Notes: generated by a model not told the origin, from the letters alone. A stretch of 64,000 nucleotides of DNA from Chiua virens (GCA_019787685.1 JAHNUO010000016.1:434001-498000), one strand, 5' to 3'; shown: positions 12,931 through 26,148, numbered from the stretch's first letter. Numbers and translations are program-made.

Positions 12931-15427
12931 GCATGCGATGAGGTTTGTGAGGTCTGTCTCTTGATTTTCTTTGTTTCTGGCTTTATGCTTTCAAGGATCT
13001 TGTAACACCTGTGGATAGCTTCGTTCTTCACGTTCGCTGTAGATATCTCTGTACTTATTGCCGTTTGCCCACTTCCTTCAAAGATCAGCATACGCACCAG
13101 AAGGTCTCTCTGACCAAGAGAACAAATGCTTGAACGTATTCCTTTCGAGTCAATTCCTGAGTTGCACCACACTTCCCTGGCCAAATGCGCGCATTAGCGA
13201 CTTGCTGGATTCCAGTGAAGAGCACCAGTCGCTATGCACTCCTTATGACGTTGAGTCTCGCCTGAAGTTACTAGGCCTGACGATATCCCATATTTTGGTA
13301 GTACAATTATTGAGTTGCAGGGTAACACGATGGGTACACACCTCTGAATCCCGTGTGGTATGATAGGATGCGCCAATCGAGTACTTTGCGTGGACGCTGT
13401 GGAGTGCTTACAGCAGTTTGCATATGTGACAAAGCAGAAGTTTGTCTTTGTTGTTTGTCTTCCTCGAATCATATCGGAAGCTACGTAGTTTCCAACGTTC
13501 CCTCAAGCAACTCCCAGACTGCCACGCTCGACATGACCGCGATGTGGTTACTTCTAGGAACATTCCAGCACCAGTAAGAACCATTACAATTGACTTTTGT
13601 CAGGCAATCCGAGTTTGTGTTCTACGTAAGTCCACACCACACGCATACCGTAACGCCTGTATCTCCGAATACTCCTTTCGAGACCATTGAGAGTTGAACG
13701 CGAGCAATCAACATTTGAGAGTGATTTCCGATGCAAATTTTGACGTCATAAGCGTCAAATCACTTCGTGCCTTCAGACATCTCAGGTGTGTATGATAGTT
13801 GTCCGTTGAAGAGTGGACGCAGTTCTTTCGGTCCTCAATCCCGTCCTTAACTCAAGGCTTTGATACCCTCGTCTGCATAGGCTTTCCCGGACTTCCCAGC
13901 GAGGCTTATACTCGCTGCAACTCGGATTTTCTGATCGGTATCGGTGGCTCAGTCATTCCGAACATGTTCGTATGTGTAGCGGCATCGACACCCCGAACTC
14001 AGGCTCACAAGGCCTATTGATTGCCACTGTACGAATGACACCATTGACGAATGAAGGGGTGGTCCGGGCCGCCGCCGCCAGTCTTGCCAAACAATTACTC
14101 GGGAGCCATGCAACTTGTTTAAAAACGGGAGACCTACAAACGTACTATCCGCTCTTGATGTTATCATGGGTATTCTTTGATGAAAGCACGATCATTCTGC
14201 GAGGTCGACCTGGAGATCTGCAAATTTATCGCACCTGTCCCTCGATCCATATGGCATTTCTTTCATACAAACACAGTAATCATTCCGACATTGGTCACAA
14301 TTCTCGACAGGAAAACGTCAGCCATCCATTATGAACCAGAGTCGCCAGTGTCCCAACTCCTTCTACTAACGGAGGACAGTCATCTGTATCTATTCTCACC
14401 GCAACTTATCGTACAGCCTGGCTGACACTTGGCCCTCCAGAGTATTTCCGGGTGCCTTGATCCGCTCCTGAATGGCAACGTTTTCAGCCGACATCTCGGC
14501 GAACATTTTCACTGCACATCCGACAACGTTTCCCTTGGTGAGTTTCATCTATAAGTACATACTGACATGTTGAGATTGACAGGACATCGCTTGTCAACAT
14601 GGATGTTTCAACTCGCTCGCGAATTGCCCTTCGCGCGGTGCACTTCGGCTCTGGCGGACCACCTGGACGTGCATCATGATCATGCTCAGTAGAGCTTGCT
14701 CACATATATCCGGCCTTGAATGGGCAAAGCTCCGCATCCGAGCCGTCCGTCCCACATAGATCGGACGTCGTGACTACCTCGTCCAAAATCTGAGCACTTT
14801 CTTACTCACCCAGCTCCGATGCATACTGACGATGACATACAATACGTAACATGGAACACACGACGCCAACATGACTAGATTGCGATGCTGTCACGAGATG
14901 GAAAAGAGATGGGCCTAGGATCCGGACATGGTTGCCCGATGGTAATCTTCCTTCCATAGGTCGACGACCCTAAAGCGTACTTCGTGAGCGCTTCGTCCAA
15001 ATTTGAGCACTTTCTTACTCACCTAGCTTTCATATCCATCCGGATGAACGCAATGGCTTTCCCTTTGGGTTAAGTGCAATGGGAAACTGATTTGCTTGAA
15101 ATCGACGCGGGCGGGTGAGGGTCTAAGAGGACGACTGACGTACAAGCTCAGCGGCTGCCTTAAAGTTGGGGCCTGTTCGGAGAGACTTCTGGTTCAAACC
15201 ACGCCGTGTTTTGTAACAAATCGGGTTGATTTGGTCCGCAATGCCAGCTTGTCCCACATGCCTCGTGTTCCACCTAGGTCCATCATTTGGGATTCGGAAG
15301 CCGCCGTGACTCGGACAAACATCGTGCTTGAAGTTTGACGCAGGACGTACCGTCGTAGATTCACCGTCGATGTATTGTATCATGTGCATAGCAGAACGTA
15401 GATCTTGGGATCAGTAAAATTTGTAGC
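12931..15427. other. intergenic, no supported gene
   Basis: About 2.5 kb with no convincing coding sequence. A near-identical 36-bp direct repeat is described separately. Several 60-120 codon frames overlap on both strands without consistent signal. Confidence 0.45.
14779..15028. repeat. pair of 36-37 bp near-identical direct repeats
   Basis: Segments 14779-14815 and 14993-15028 share TCGTCCAAA..TGAGCACTTTCTTACTCACC.AGCT with only a few differences, about 180 bp apart. They lie in non-coding DNA; the function is unknown and they could be remnants of a transposon or of a duplicated promoter. Confidence 0.7.
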
Positions 15428-15436
15428 AAAAAAAAA
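15428..15436 (-). terminator. T9 run, likely RNA polymerase III terminator of U6
   Basis: Nine consecutive A on the + strand read as T9 on the transcribed strand, 20 or so nt beyond the expected U6 3' end. A TTTT at 15472-15475 lies inside the proposed RNA 3' part and could be a weak earlier stop. Confidence 0.55.
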
Positions 15437-15449
15437 GAATAAATATTGA

Positions 15450-15500
15450 GACCCGTAGGTCTACCACTCCGGAAAAGCGTGTCATCCTTGTGCAGGGGCC

Positions 15501-15532
<32 letters not shown>

Positions 15533-15557
15533 TCGTGTGCAACCCCGAAGGGTGCAC
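15450..15557 (-). ncRNA. U6: U6 spliceosomal snRNA
   Basis: On the minus strand the RNA begins with a 5' hairpin, GTGCACCC-TTCG-GGG..TGCAC (from 15557). It then runs through the highly conserved U6 core: AAAATTGGAACGATACAGAG, the ACAGAGA box that pairs with the 5' splice site, the AGC triad in AGATTAGCATGG, and the internal stem-loop CCCCTGCACAAGGATGACACGC. The core is essentially identical to U6 of other eukaryotes. The 3' end after ACACGC is not conserved, so 15450 is approximate. A weak TATA-like ATAAAAC (around 15597-15603) lies about 40 bp upstream of the start, which would suit a Pol III type 3 promoter. No intron interrupts the core. Confidence 0.95.
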
Positions 15558-17021
15558 TTATGGATGTGACAAAAGGGTAGCACTGAACACACTTTTGTTT
15601 TATCTTTGGCAGACCGGCTCAGAAAAATTGCCTGATTTAGAAATCCCTGCTGACATAGTCTAAGCCTGACATTGACAACATTCCTTGTTCACTTTGTACA
15701 CCACAGTGACGACACACTCAGTTCAAAGTTCTCAGTTCACGGTAAGATTGAATCCAGTTAACGTTAACTTCCAAGCTACCACGAATGCTCCTGTTCCCAC
15801 AGGCACGCTTGGTATTACCCAATGACAAACGTATGCATATTCTGTTACTGTAGGCACCCATACTTATTTGCAGTGAGTCGAAGTCAGTGACCCGAGTCTG
15901 CTCATGGCTCAAAATTTAATGTGGTGACAAACCCGAATGCTGGGCGCCCACAATAACTATTGTGTATAAAGCTAACCCTGAATCTGTCCTGGCCACGTCC
16001 ATTGGTCGTGATGCAACTGCGACTCATCCGCATGAACTTTGCTCAGCATATGAATATATCCTAACTCGATGAGAGATTGGACTGATGCTCATGAGAATGT
16101 CAATCGACCCTTGAGGCGCCTGCTTATCGGGTTCGACATACTCGCCATGGATCGGCCTCTCTTCCGAAAAGGCTCGTTATACGCGAAAATACGAAGACCA
16201 GAAGGTCGTCGAAGCTTCTTTCAAACTTCCCCAAGTCAGGGCAGCCATCTTGAGTAATAAGTTCCCATGCGTACTCCGATGGTCATCATCACAATCAAGC
16301 AGAAACTTCTTCAGAGCAAACGCGATTGGTAAACTTGAACGCAGTTCCTCGCGGATGCGGCGAGCTACGTATGAAAAGTTGTGAGTGATCGCCACTGGAC
16401 ATTGGCCAAACTCGGGCGATGAGGCCAAGGTAAATAAGCACAATTCGTTATCTCTGTCCTAGTACCTGTGGAATTCACAGAGACTCAGCTGTCCGACACG
16501 GCAAGAAGAATCACAGAAGGAACGTATTCAGTTGTTTGGTGACGCTGTCCATGGTCGCCGTCACGGTGTGGACCGTTCATCCAGTCCCCTGCATGTTATC
16601 CGGGACGGAAGGAACGGCGAGGGTCTACTTGAGATCAGAAGTCCGGTGATCCTAGTGGAAGAACGAGAGTGCATCCTTCCTCGCATGCTTACAACAGAAA
16701 GTCGGTTGTTTGTTGTGCATGTCACAGTGAGAGTTCACGTTGAAATGAGCGGCGAGCCCAGAACCGGGAAAAAACCTGTGGCGGAACGTGCCCTCGTGAC
16801 GCACAGCAGTTCGAAACCGGCATGTCAGCCGCGCTCCTATTCGCGCACATGAACTTGCTGCTGCTATGTGATTCGTTCGAGGTAATCCTGAAGGCATCCT
16901 CGTTGGCAAATGGCCGTGCCAACCTATGCTACAGTGGGTGGCATGCTTTGTGTACTCCTAGCCATCCTGAGCGACCGTTCTTGGGATTTCAACTCCACCT
17001 GCTCTGCGTCTCTGGTCCTGC
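15558..17021. other. intergenic, no supported gene
   Basis: No conserved motif seen; overlapping short frames on both strands only. The first ~60 bp probably hold the U6 promoter. Confidence 0.4.
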
Positions 17022-18039
17022 ATGGGACCCTTACCCAACGGTGCAAGTTTGGTGGGACCACGTCGCCTCGACCCATGGTTGCACGACGGAAACATTGTCC
17101 TCGCCGTCGAAGGAGGATACTTTCGCGTTCATCGAGTCGTTCTGTCCTCGGCCTCAAGGGTATTCCACGACATACTGTCCTCCTCACAAACCAATAGGTC
17201 CACAGACCGCAGAATCGATGGTTGTCCGGTCGTGACGCTGCACGATTCAGCGCCAGAGGTTCAAATCGTGCTGAAGACGTTGTACAAGAGACCGTGTGTA
17301 GTTGACCCCCGCCTTGAGGCCGGCCGTCAAATGTTAACTCCACTCAGACAGCGAATTCCCGCTGACGCGCCCATGCACGTCTCCGTGTTGACAGCCTTTC
17401 TCCGGCTAGGCAGGAAATACGAGATTTGCTGGCTGTTCGACGAAGCTTGTTCGAGGATAAAGCAATGCTACCCATCGTCCTTGTTCTCTCTTCTCTTCTT
17501 ACCACCCGGCCTCAAACATCCTGTCACCGGGCGAGACCAGTACGATTTTCAGTTGATCAACCTCGCCCAGGGAGTTTGGGTTGCTATCCGTCCTACCTGT
17601 CGCTATGTACCGTTGTGTCTGCTCATCCCCTCTGACCGCTATCCTTGATGGCTACTACTTCGACGGTTCTTTATACCGTCTCACACCCGCCAATCAAAAG
17701 TCTTGTATCATGGGAAGGGACAAGCTTCTAGAGCTACGATCGCTGACCTTCGGTTGGTTGAAACGGCAACGTCCGTGCTGTACAGACGAATTCAAGTGTG
17801 CGCTAGGGAATTTCGCCACAATCACGGAACTATGGTGTCCAGATCGACCCAGCTCTCGGGATCCATTCTTGCGGTGGGACCCTCGGTGGGATTCACGGTT
17901 CTGCTCAAATTGCATGGTTTATTGTCATAGGGAGATTGAAGACGGGCGAGAGGATGCTTGGGACGGACTGCCCCCAGCATTTGGACTTTCCCCTTGGGAA
18001 TCATTGAAGAGAAACGAGAGTTATGAGATGGATTTTTGA
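17022..18039 (+). CDS. BTB/POZ domain protein with one apparent frameshift
   Basis: The N-terminus holds a BTB core, DGNIVLAVEGGYFRVHRVVLSSASRVFHDILS (residues about 22-53), followed by the usual VVTLHDSAPEVQIVLKTLY and the helical FLRLGRKYEI segment, as in the very large Agaricomycete BTB family. These act as protein-interaction or Cul3-adaptor modules. The frame breaks near 17575-17577: frame 1 reads INLAQGVWVAI, while dropping one T from the TTT run restores GLLSVLPVAMYRC, the family's next conserved segment. That frame then continues to a stop after 18039 with the expected C-terminal AWDGLPPAFGLSPWESL. So a single-base insertion separates two otherwise complete halves. It could be a young pseudogene or an assembly error; other genes here show the same kind of break. 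No intron with good splice sites explains it. Confidence 0.75.
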
Positions 18040-20246
18040 CGCACGATGTGAAGACCAATTATTTATTGATTACTTTACATAGAGTGCCGGGACGAAGCTT
18101 GAAGTACTGATGGACTTTTGCACTGGTGAGATCAACTTGATATTTTATCCCTTTCGACATTGGACTTTGTTATACCTCACAACCTAATTTCAACGATGTA
18201 CATGTGTAGGGTCGCTGAGTCCATCGCGATGATACCAGCGAACTGAACATTTTATACTGCGTGGAAAACCTGTCATCCGGTGGTCAGATGCGCCGCGCGC
18301 TCTCAGCTCAGAATGTACCTTCACCGCCCATCAAAATCAATTTACATTCAGAAACGAGCGGATTCAGACATGTCTACGAAGACACTGGAGGTTCATGATC
18401 ACGTCAATTGAATGTCAAAAGGATCGTACCTCGTCAGGTCCTCGAACATTTGAATTGATCGTTTTGACTCCAGTATATGACAGCATCTGAAATATTGAGA
18501 GTGCACAGATAGGCGCTGACAACCTACAAGGCGGGAACTTGAAGTTCTTTAGGGTAAGAATTGGTCTTTCGGATAACCTGCGGCAGATGTTCGATAAAAC
18601 AATATTACACTGTCACGATGTCAGGACAAACACGGATACCGCGGGGAGGCGGTGTGTGTTATGTTATATGGGCCGTAAGTGAACCCACAAATCTGAACTT
18701 TGCGAACTTGGTGTTATCGTGGCGTCCGGGTGGGTGCTACCCTGACCCGCCTCGTAGCCCCGGAAGAAATGGATGCCTGGTTGATGATGAAACCATATTT
18801 GTCTTACACTCAACAAGACGTCGTTGTTAAATTATAAAATAACGCACCCATAGTCATGTCCATCTCCAGTCATGCTGTTCCACGCAATTTGGATTCTCTA
18901 GACTTCGCTCTCAATGGGGTAAAGCCAGTATTATGGATGAGAATCAGAACGATCATGCACCTTCCGATCATCGTACAAAGCTCACGGCGCACGCGATGTC
19001 GACTTTTCATCATCAGGTCGTGAGAATCGTACCCGCGAGAGAATAGAACAATTGAAGTTGGGCATGCTGTCATTATTGTGCTGACACAGTACCTGCGAAC
19101 ACCTCGCTAAAGATCATTTCGAGCTGATATTGTGACAGAGGTTTGTTTATATATATGACGGCCCGTGACTCCATAGAACAAGTTGTCGGGATGACCAATG
19201 TATCGGGCCCATTCCTCAAAAGCTGACCGTTACTCACGAAATGCCACTCGGACCACGGCAGCGGCAAGACGTGTAGGAGGGCCAACATGAGCGCTAAGAA
19301 ACAATATCATGAGCGCTACAAAGTGAAAGAGAGGGTCGCGCAACTAATCGTTATAGTTTCAGGCACCCAAGTAAGCAGTCGAACTTGTACGGCTTGTCGA
19401 TAAGACCAGACCGTCTAACGAAGTCAAGGAGTGAGTAGTACTGAGTAGTGCCAATGAGTGACTGGAACTCCGGCGGTAGCTCCATATTTGTTTATGTAAA
19501 TAATGTACGTAATAATTCGTGTTACAGTATTTTGCCCAGTGGTGCCTTGAGAATTCGTCTCCTTCTACATACTAGTCCCGAGCCAGTTTTTTTCGTGCAA
19601 GATTCGTGGCCGAATTATGGTGCTTAATGGGCTTGTAATGAGTGTAGTAAGTTTTTCAAACTGGTTGCATTGTTTTGCCAAAGGACATTGACTCGGATTT
19701 CATCTCACCTTGGTCAGAGCTTAGGTGGAATGTATCAACATCGTGACAGAGCGCTAGTGTGTCAACGCGAAGCCCCTTGCTAAGCAAACGACGGGATGTA
19801 AAGCCGCAACAAATATGTAAACCAAATTGTGAATTGTCGATCTGGTCGCCTGTTCTACTACAAGGTCTTGCTCTCTGGTGCAAGGATACGGGTCAGTATG
19901 GTTTGCATTTTTCGTATGTCAAAAATTTTCAGCTCAGGGATATGTGTCGTGCCAAGATCTTGTATTGTCCGAGTCTGCTGTAATGACCCTCTCAGAAGTG
20001 TTTTGGCAGCCGCGGATGACCCTGCTGGCAGAGCCTCTGGCATGTAACGTTATGGTTCATGACCGCTGTATATGGGGCGAAGAATGGAATGCGAAGCTCG
20101 GCTATTTTTGCGGACGCACATGTCGCACTCGACGGCGCTGAAATAGGGTTGTGCTTCTCCATTTGCCGCTTCGAGGGCAAGGGATAAAAGGATTGACGGT
20201 CCATCAGGAACTGTGGGTGAGTCCAACTCTTCATCCATTATTTATT
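18040..20246. other. intergenic, no supported gene
   Basis: About 2.2 kb without recognisable genes; AT-richer than the housekeeping block. The last 100 bp are presumably the promoter of P450 copy A. Confidence 0.4.
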
Positions 20247-22348
20247 ATGGTATACTTCCAACCGTCCACACTGCCAGGGTGCATTCCAGGCGTCGTATTC
20301 ACTGTCGCGGGCATCGTCACAACAACAATCGCCATTTCCCAGCTACCCAGGAGTTCAAAGGTATGCGAGAATTGCTACTTTTCATTTCGTTAACCAATCG
20401 GTGCACAGCTCGATGCAATCCCAACTATTGGATCGAACAGTTGGCTCGGGTCGTGGTGGGACGGTCTGAAGTTCCAGCTTAATGCTGTGGATTTCCTTCA
20501 GGAGGGCTACGAGAAGGTAAGTTGACGCTTGATGCCTTAGTGGTCGAAGATTAACTTCGTTCACAGTACAAATCCATACCGTTCAAAGTCGCCGATCGTT
20601 ACCGCTGGTTAGTCGTTTTAAGCAATCGTCGACACATGGAGGAGGTACGCAAGGCACCAGATGATCAACTCTCCTTTATCGAAGAGGCAAATGAAGTAAG
20701 GATTAGCAGCAGGTTTAGTTCTGCGAAATGATTCTTATTTTGGCCAACAGACAGTCCAGATGCAGTACACCGTTGGAAGAGAGGTTTTTCACAACCCGTA
20801 CCACGCTTCAGTTGTGCGCTTGCATCTGACTCGTAATCTCGGTCCTTTATGCTCTGAAATGAGAGATGAGATTGCGACGGCCTTTGATGAGGTATTAGAT
20901 CTCAAGGGAAATGGTGAGCAGCAATTTTCCATCAATATGGTGTGCACTACTGACGCGAGGACAGAATGGAATAGTGTACCTGCACTGAGAGTTATTCGAC
21001 AAGTCGTATGCAGGTGCAGTAATCGACTATTTGTCGGGCTTCCATTGTGTACGTACCTTAATTGCATAGCCACCCTTATTGTTACTCAACCCGATATGGT
21101 AGGCCGTGACCCGGAGTGGATCAATCTCACCTTACGATATACATCAGAGGTCGCTGAGAGAGCCAACATCATCAGAATTTTCCCCAATTTTCTAGCACCG
21201 TAAATCATTCACAGCTTTTTTTCTTCCTGCAAGCTAATTCTCACTGTTCTGTAGCTTTGTTAGCCGTTTTTTCGCTAATAGTACTGCCAAGCGTGCTTCG
21301 CATCCTCCTTGGTCCCATAATCGAGGAGCGATTGAAGCTCCTCCAGGAATATGGAGATGAGTGGATCGACAAGCCGGTTGGTCGCGTTTTCTCGGTGGTC
21401 CTCCGAGGTCTTGATCCTTACTCTGGCAGAATGACCTTCTATCATGGTTGCTGCATGCAGCGCCTGACTCTGAGCGTACGGTCGAACTCCTGACCAACCG
21501 CATCCTGGCTGTGAACTTTGCTGCAATTCTTGTAAGTCCCCACACACTCCGTTTGTCGTATCCTTGATGACACGCATGTATGTACTCCCAGACAAGTGCA
21601 CACGTACGTATTTTTCAGTGGCCCTATCGTATTGACACTGTTCAACGCCTTGGGTTTAGAGCTTTACACAAGCATTACTCCTTTTGGCGGAGAATCCTGA
21701 ATACATTGAACCTCTTCGTGAAGAGGCAGAGTCAATCGTCGAACAAGAGGGATGGTCAAAAGTCTCATTAGGGAAGATGCACAAGCTCGACAGCTTCCTG
21801 AAGGAGAGTCAACGTTTGATGGGAGTTACTTCTGGTATGTCGGTTCCGTCGTAGTACACGTGAAAGGGTGTCATTAAGACCATCACTATGACAGTGACCT
21901 TGATGCGAAAGGCTCTCAAAGACTTCACCTTCTCCGATGGGACGTTCATTCCCAAGGGAACGTCGATTGTAGCGCCATCCGAAGCTCTGCACCACGACGA
22001 GAAAATATATCAAAACCCACATTCCTTTGATCCGTTTCGATTCTATAAAATCCGCGAACAGGATGGGGAGAGCACGAGACACCAGTTCGCTTCGACTAGT
22101 TTGGAATACCTCCCATTCGGACATGGTAAACACGCTTGGTATGAACGTTCTGCTTCCATATCTTCCGGGTCAACTGACGCGGGTCACGTAGCCCTGGTCG
22201 CTTCTTTGCCGCCCTTGAACTAAAATCGATGTTGGCCCATATCGTCATGTCTTACGACGTCAAGTTGGAAGACAACAAGACGCGGCCACAGTGTTGGCGA
22301 ATTGGTCCTGCTATTGCAGTCGACTCGCGCGCCACTGGTTATGTTTAG
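20247..22348 (+). pseudogene. cytochrome P450 copy A, full-length but with frame breaks
   Basis: It has the same exon plan as the intact paralogue at 32192-34311. It begins at ATG 20247 with a membrane anchor, then LDAIPTIGSNSWLGSWW, KVADRYRW, FVGLPLC, an I-helix VNFAAIL, a 12-nt micro-exon (21592-21603), the K-helix ESQR (in KESQRLMG), FDPFRF and the heme loop FGHGKHA..CPGRFFA split by an intron. Two single-base frame changes are visible. One is near 21301-21310, before LGPIIEERLK. The other is in the last exon near 22320-22340, where the conserved VMFRKRP tail falls into another frame and a TAG at 22346 ends the current one. Members oxidise hydrophobic substrates at the ER; the substrate is unknown. 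Sequence style (AxxHTSS I-helix) resembles the fungal ent-kaurene-oxidase/CYP512-like group, which is an impression only. Decay or assembly error are both possible. Confidence 0.8.
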
Positions 22349-23789
22349 GAAGAGGCCCTATCTTACTGCCCGTCATTATTGAACGGGTTGTTTCCTTTCG
22401 TTCATTCGTTCGTCCTTTTACCTCTTGTGTGTGTGATATAGTGATACCCTTCTCACACAACAAGGTAGCCCATCATTTCGAGTTATACGCACACGCACAC
22501 TCCTTTGACACTCCTTTGGCACTCGTTCGTCCTTCGACCTTCAAGATTATAACGTTTTAACGTTTGTTTACATACAAGATTGGAAACGTTTTTTGAGGAC
22601 GTTTTCAAGTCGATACATTTGATCACCAGCCACCACATTTGTAAACTCTGATGGCATTGTCTCCGCAAGTTATACATTCGTTTTTTCTTTTGATATCGCA
22701 TTGAGCACTTGAGGACATTATATTGCTGTACATTACAGTAGCATATTACAACAGTAAAAACATAGTTTGCGTTGATATTTCTTAGCAGACGATCATTCTC
22801 TATTTATCCGGGGATGCAAGCTAAAGGATCCGAATAAGTCGCGTCAACTTAAACTTCAAAAGCCCGGGAAACACGGGCATGATATTTCTTCGCCCCCTGA
22901 GGAGTTTACAGCGAGCGTGGCGTTATAGTACTTAGTACATACTAGGCAGGTTCGCGCCGCTGGGCGGGGAGTATGCTTAGAAGTACAACTTAGATCTCTC
23001 CCTCCCGTTTCAGTCCAATCCTCAGATGACCACGGTCAAAGTTTTCTCAAGTAGGCAGAACAGATGGGAACTCTTCAACTTCCAAGCTCCTTCAAGAGTA
23101 CGTTGTCGCCGGTCCACGTCATCACCGAAAAACCTCAAGGCGGTTGTGGTCGAACTGGGCGACCAAAATACGACGGCCCTCGCTCAGTCAAAATCATGGT
23201 TTCATCAAATATTATCGTACGGTTGACCGATGGCGGTATGACGATCTCTCGAACCGGAACCGAATAGGTTCTCAATGTTTGTACGTTTTCCGCCCCAGCC
23301 ATAAGCATCTGAAGGATATTATCGAGATCGAAGGTTTAGGTTTAGGTGATTTATAATTAGCTTGCACTAGTCGCAAATTGAAAGCGGAAAGTCCCGGGTC
23401 AACCCATTGTGAAGCTTTCTCATGATGCGGCCACAGCAAACTACTTGGAGACCTCCGACTCGCTCAAGGGTCAAATAGTATCTGAAAATTATTGGAAGCG
23501 TACAAGAAGGTGATCTATAAATGCGCCAAGTTTCGACCATCTGACAAAAATTCCCCCCCGCTCATTGAAAATTTGACTTCGTATCCATAATGATGCTGGT
23601 CCCCCAAAATATAACTCGGAAAACATACACGCGCTGTGCCAGTTATGTACGGTAAGTGGATGCCACCATCGGAAGCACAGGCGGTTACTGTTCGTTTTGC
23701 CGTTGGAATGCGAGGTCATCAACGCGAATCACGCGATGGGTGGATCAGTGCACCAGACTTTGCTTGACCCTAAGGCCTAACCATTCACT
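22349..23789. other. intergenic between P450 copies A and B
   Basis: No gene supported. The last 100 bp contain GTTTTGCCGTTGGAATG (about 23694-23710), a degenerate version of the upstream element shared by P450 copies C and D. Confidence 0.45.
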
Positions 23790-24905
23790 ATGTCACCCCA
23801 ACTCCCAGATGACATATTTATGTTAGGCATCACATATATTGCTGCAGGAGTCGTCCCTGCCATCATTAGGAGTATGGAAGCGACTACACAGAGAAACCAC
23901 TTCGTCCTGTTCATTGTTCACCTCAAGTCTTAGGTTCTCTTCGTTCCGACTATGGATCGACAGAACAATCTCATCTCTTGGCTGCTGAATGATGCCCCCG
24001 ACGCCATCAGGCTCTTGACAACCCGTGTATCGACCATCAATTTTACTGCAATTCACGTAGGTCGCTCGCTGTTCGTTCAAACTCGTATACATCTGACACC
24101 CTCCTATTACAGACTAGCTCAAATGTATACTATCATTGCAAAATTCCCAAAACATTATATTGGATCATATCGTGGAGCGGAGCTTCACTCGTACTCTGCT
24201 TCTTAGCAGGAAACACTCAATACATCCAGCCACTTCGAGAAGAAGTGGAATCCATTGTAAAAAATGGATGGTTGAAAGCATATTTGAGGAAGATGCGCAG
24301 GATTGATAGCTTTCTGATGGGGAGTCAGCATGTTAGTTGTGAACGGCTCCGGTAAGTCGTTCCTATTGTTGTCCTCACGACCAGCAGAAGGTCGGGGGCT
24401 GAGACCATCATGCTATTGGTGAGCTTGATGCGCATGGTCCTCAAAGGACTTTACATTCTCTGACGGTACACTTATACCAAAGGGAACAATAGCTGTTGCA
24501 GCCTTCAAGATGTCTGCAGCTTGACAACCAAATTTATGAGAATCCTCACATATTCGATCCCTTCGGATTCTCCAACATGCGTGACGAAGAGGGCGAGGGC
24601 ACCAAACATCATTTCGTTTCGACCAGTTTCGACTATCTGCCTTTCGGGCATGATAAACATGCATGATACAGACGCTGTTGGTCGCATTTGACGGTCATCT
24701 CACATGTATCCATTAGCCCTGGTCGATTCTTCGCTGCTAGCCAGCTCAAATCGATGTTGGCCCACATCGTAACGTCATATGACGTCAAGCTGGAAGACGA
24801 CAAGCCTTTCCCCCAGGCAATACAGATTGGCACTGGTTCACGCCCTAGCCGTCGAGGTCATGTTCAGACGGAGGATTCATTGTATATTACGAGTGATGGA
24901 TGGTG
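23790..24905 (+). pseudogene. cytochrome P450 copy B, internally deleted
   Basis: Exon 1 is retained (ATG 23790, then a hydrophobic anchor GITYIAAGVVPAIIR). The sequence then jumps directly to the exon 8 equivalent (about 23952, NLISWLLNDAPDAIRLLTTR), so exons 2-7 are gone. Downstream, LREEVESIV is followed by a lost Gly codon, MRRIDSFL and GSQ replace the K-helix region, the FTFSDGT exon carries frame changes, and the heme-loop exon ends in GCATG followed by AT rather than the GT donor found in the paralogues (24666-24667). Only the last exon, PGRFFAASQLKSMLAHIV, is well preserved. Deletion, lost splice donor and multiple frame breaks together make this a true pseudogene. Confidence 0.9.
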
Positions 24906-26148
24906 AGATTACTGAGGGTTTAATGTTTATCCTGTAGGAACATTTCATTATGTCTTTGCGTTCAGATAGTGTATGTTTCTCTATCTCGAGCTTCGGATAT
25001 TGTTTCCTTCCAATAGGCTGTGAATGCACTCTCCAAATATCGTCGTAGAGCTCGTCGACGGCTTAGTCGCTGGGTTGGCTGCTGATGATCTGGATTCCCA
25101 ACCTTAGCAACTTGAGGGAACGCCAGGCGCACTCAATTGAGTGATTCCTCGACAATTCGCACCTCGGAAGGTCTTGGACCATAAGAACGAGACATTACTA
25201 CCTTGGTTGGTGGAGAATTGACTCACTCACGGTCGGCGGTAGCAAACTTTGGTTTCATGTCAGGCAACTGCAATATACATTATCTTCGGGGGGAACTAGT
25301 GACATTTTCCACACTGAAAAGCTGAAGTAGGTGCACTGACTGCGGGCCCGGCACCGCATATGTATCTTAGTTGACTGCGCACTTTACATAAGCCGACAGT
25401 TTCTCACGGGCACTGCTCCGGAGCCTCCAGCAAATCGGAGTCCGTCAACGTTGCAACATCAACTTGAATATCAATATCAATGTTGGCAAGCGTACATACA
25501 GTACTGATCGATAGCACAGGGTTTTTACCTTGACAGTGAAACAGGTGCATATTAAATAATAGCTTATTCGCATAATCGGATCAATCAGATTTATCCGTAT
25601 ATTCAAGTTTTCAGTGGTGGACTACGGCTTTCCAGCTTGGTGATAGGTCTTCCAATGGACATCTTGATTCCATATGCAACAAGTGGGTTCCAGCCAAAGA
25701 AAGGCAATGCTTCCGTCGGGATGATCTCAAAGTCTCGGACTCGGTTATTCAACTACTAGCCTGCTTACTGTGCATTCCGCCACTTACACGGGAGGAATGA
25801 GTAAGTGGTAGAAAGGTATCGCTATGACACTTGGTCGAATTTGCGTTGATGCACCCTAAATGAACGAGCCTAGATGGTTGTCTGATATGAGCGTCCATTT
25901 TTAGTCCGACCTGGGAACATTCTTCTAGTAAGTACGGCATGGTCTGACCGGCCTGAGAGGCAGCCACCAATGGGATCCTGTCTTGTTCACATAATTCCCA
26001 TTCACAGACATTGGGTCGTACGATCGTGGCAGGGAATATCTCCACCGGAAGGGTGAACAATGTTCACTTTCCCGTCGGAATGTGAGGTATTATATAAATT
26101 AGTTGAAAATCCAGGTAAATTTGCATTAAGCTTGGTTCGTTACCTATT
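24906..26148. other. intergenic between P450 copies B and C
   Basis: No gene supported. At 26065-26082 lies CACTTTCCCGTCGGAATG, an element shared with copy D at the same distance from the ATG. Confidence 0.45.
26065..26082 (+). promoter_or_regulatory. conserved upstream block of P450 copy C
   Basis: CACTTTCCCGTCGGAATG sits about 67 bp upstream of the copy C ATG. Copy D has the same block with one mismatch at 32112-32129, 63 bp before its ATG, and copy B a degraded form near 23694-23710. It may be a core promoter or 5' leader element, or merely duplicated flank. Confidence 0.4.

Noticed and set aside
12582..13184. 200-codon minus-strand frame
   Set aside because: It is antisense to the well-supported basic C-terminus of the 11767-12930 frame and has no domain.
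23328..23346. GGTTTAGGTTTAGG, telomere-variant-like
   Set aside because: Just two units with no extension on either side.
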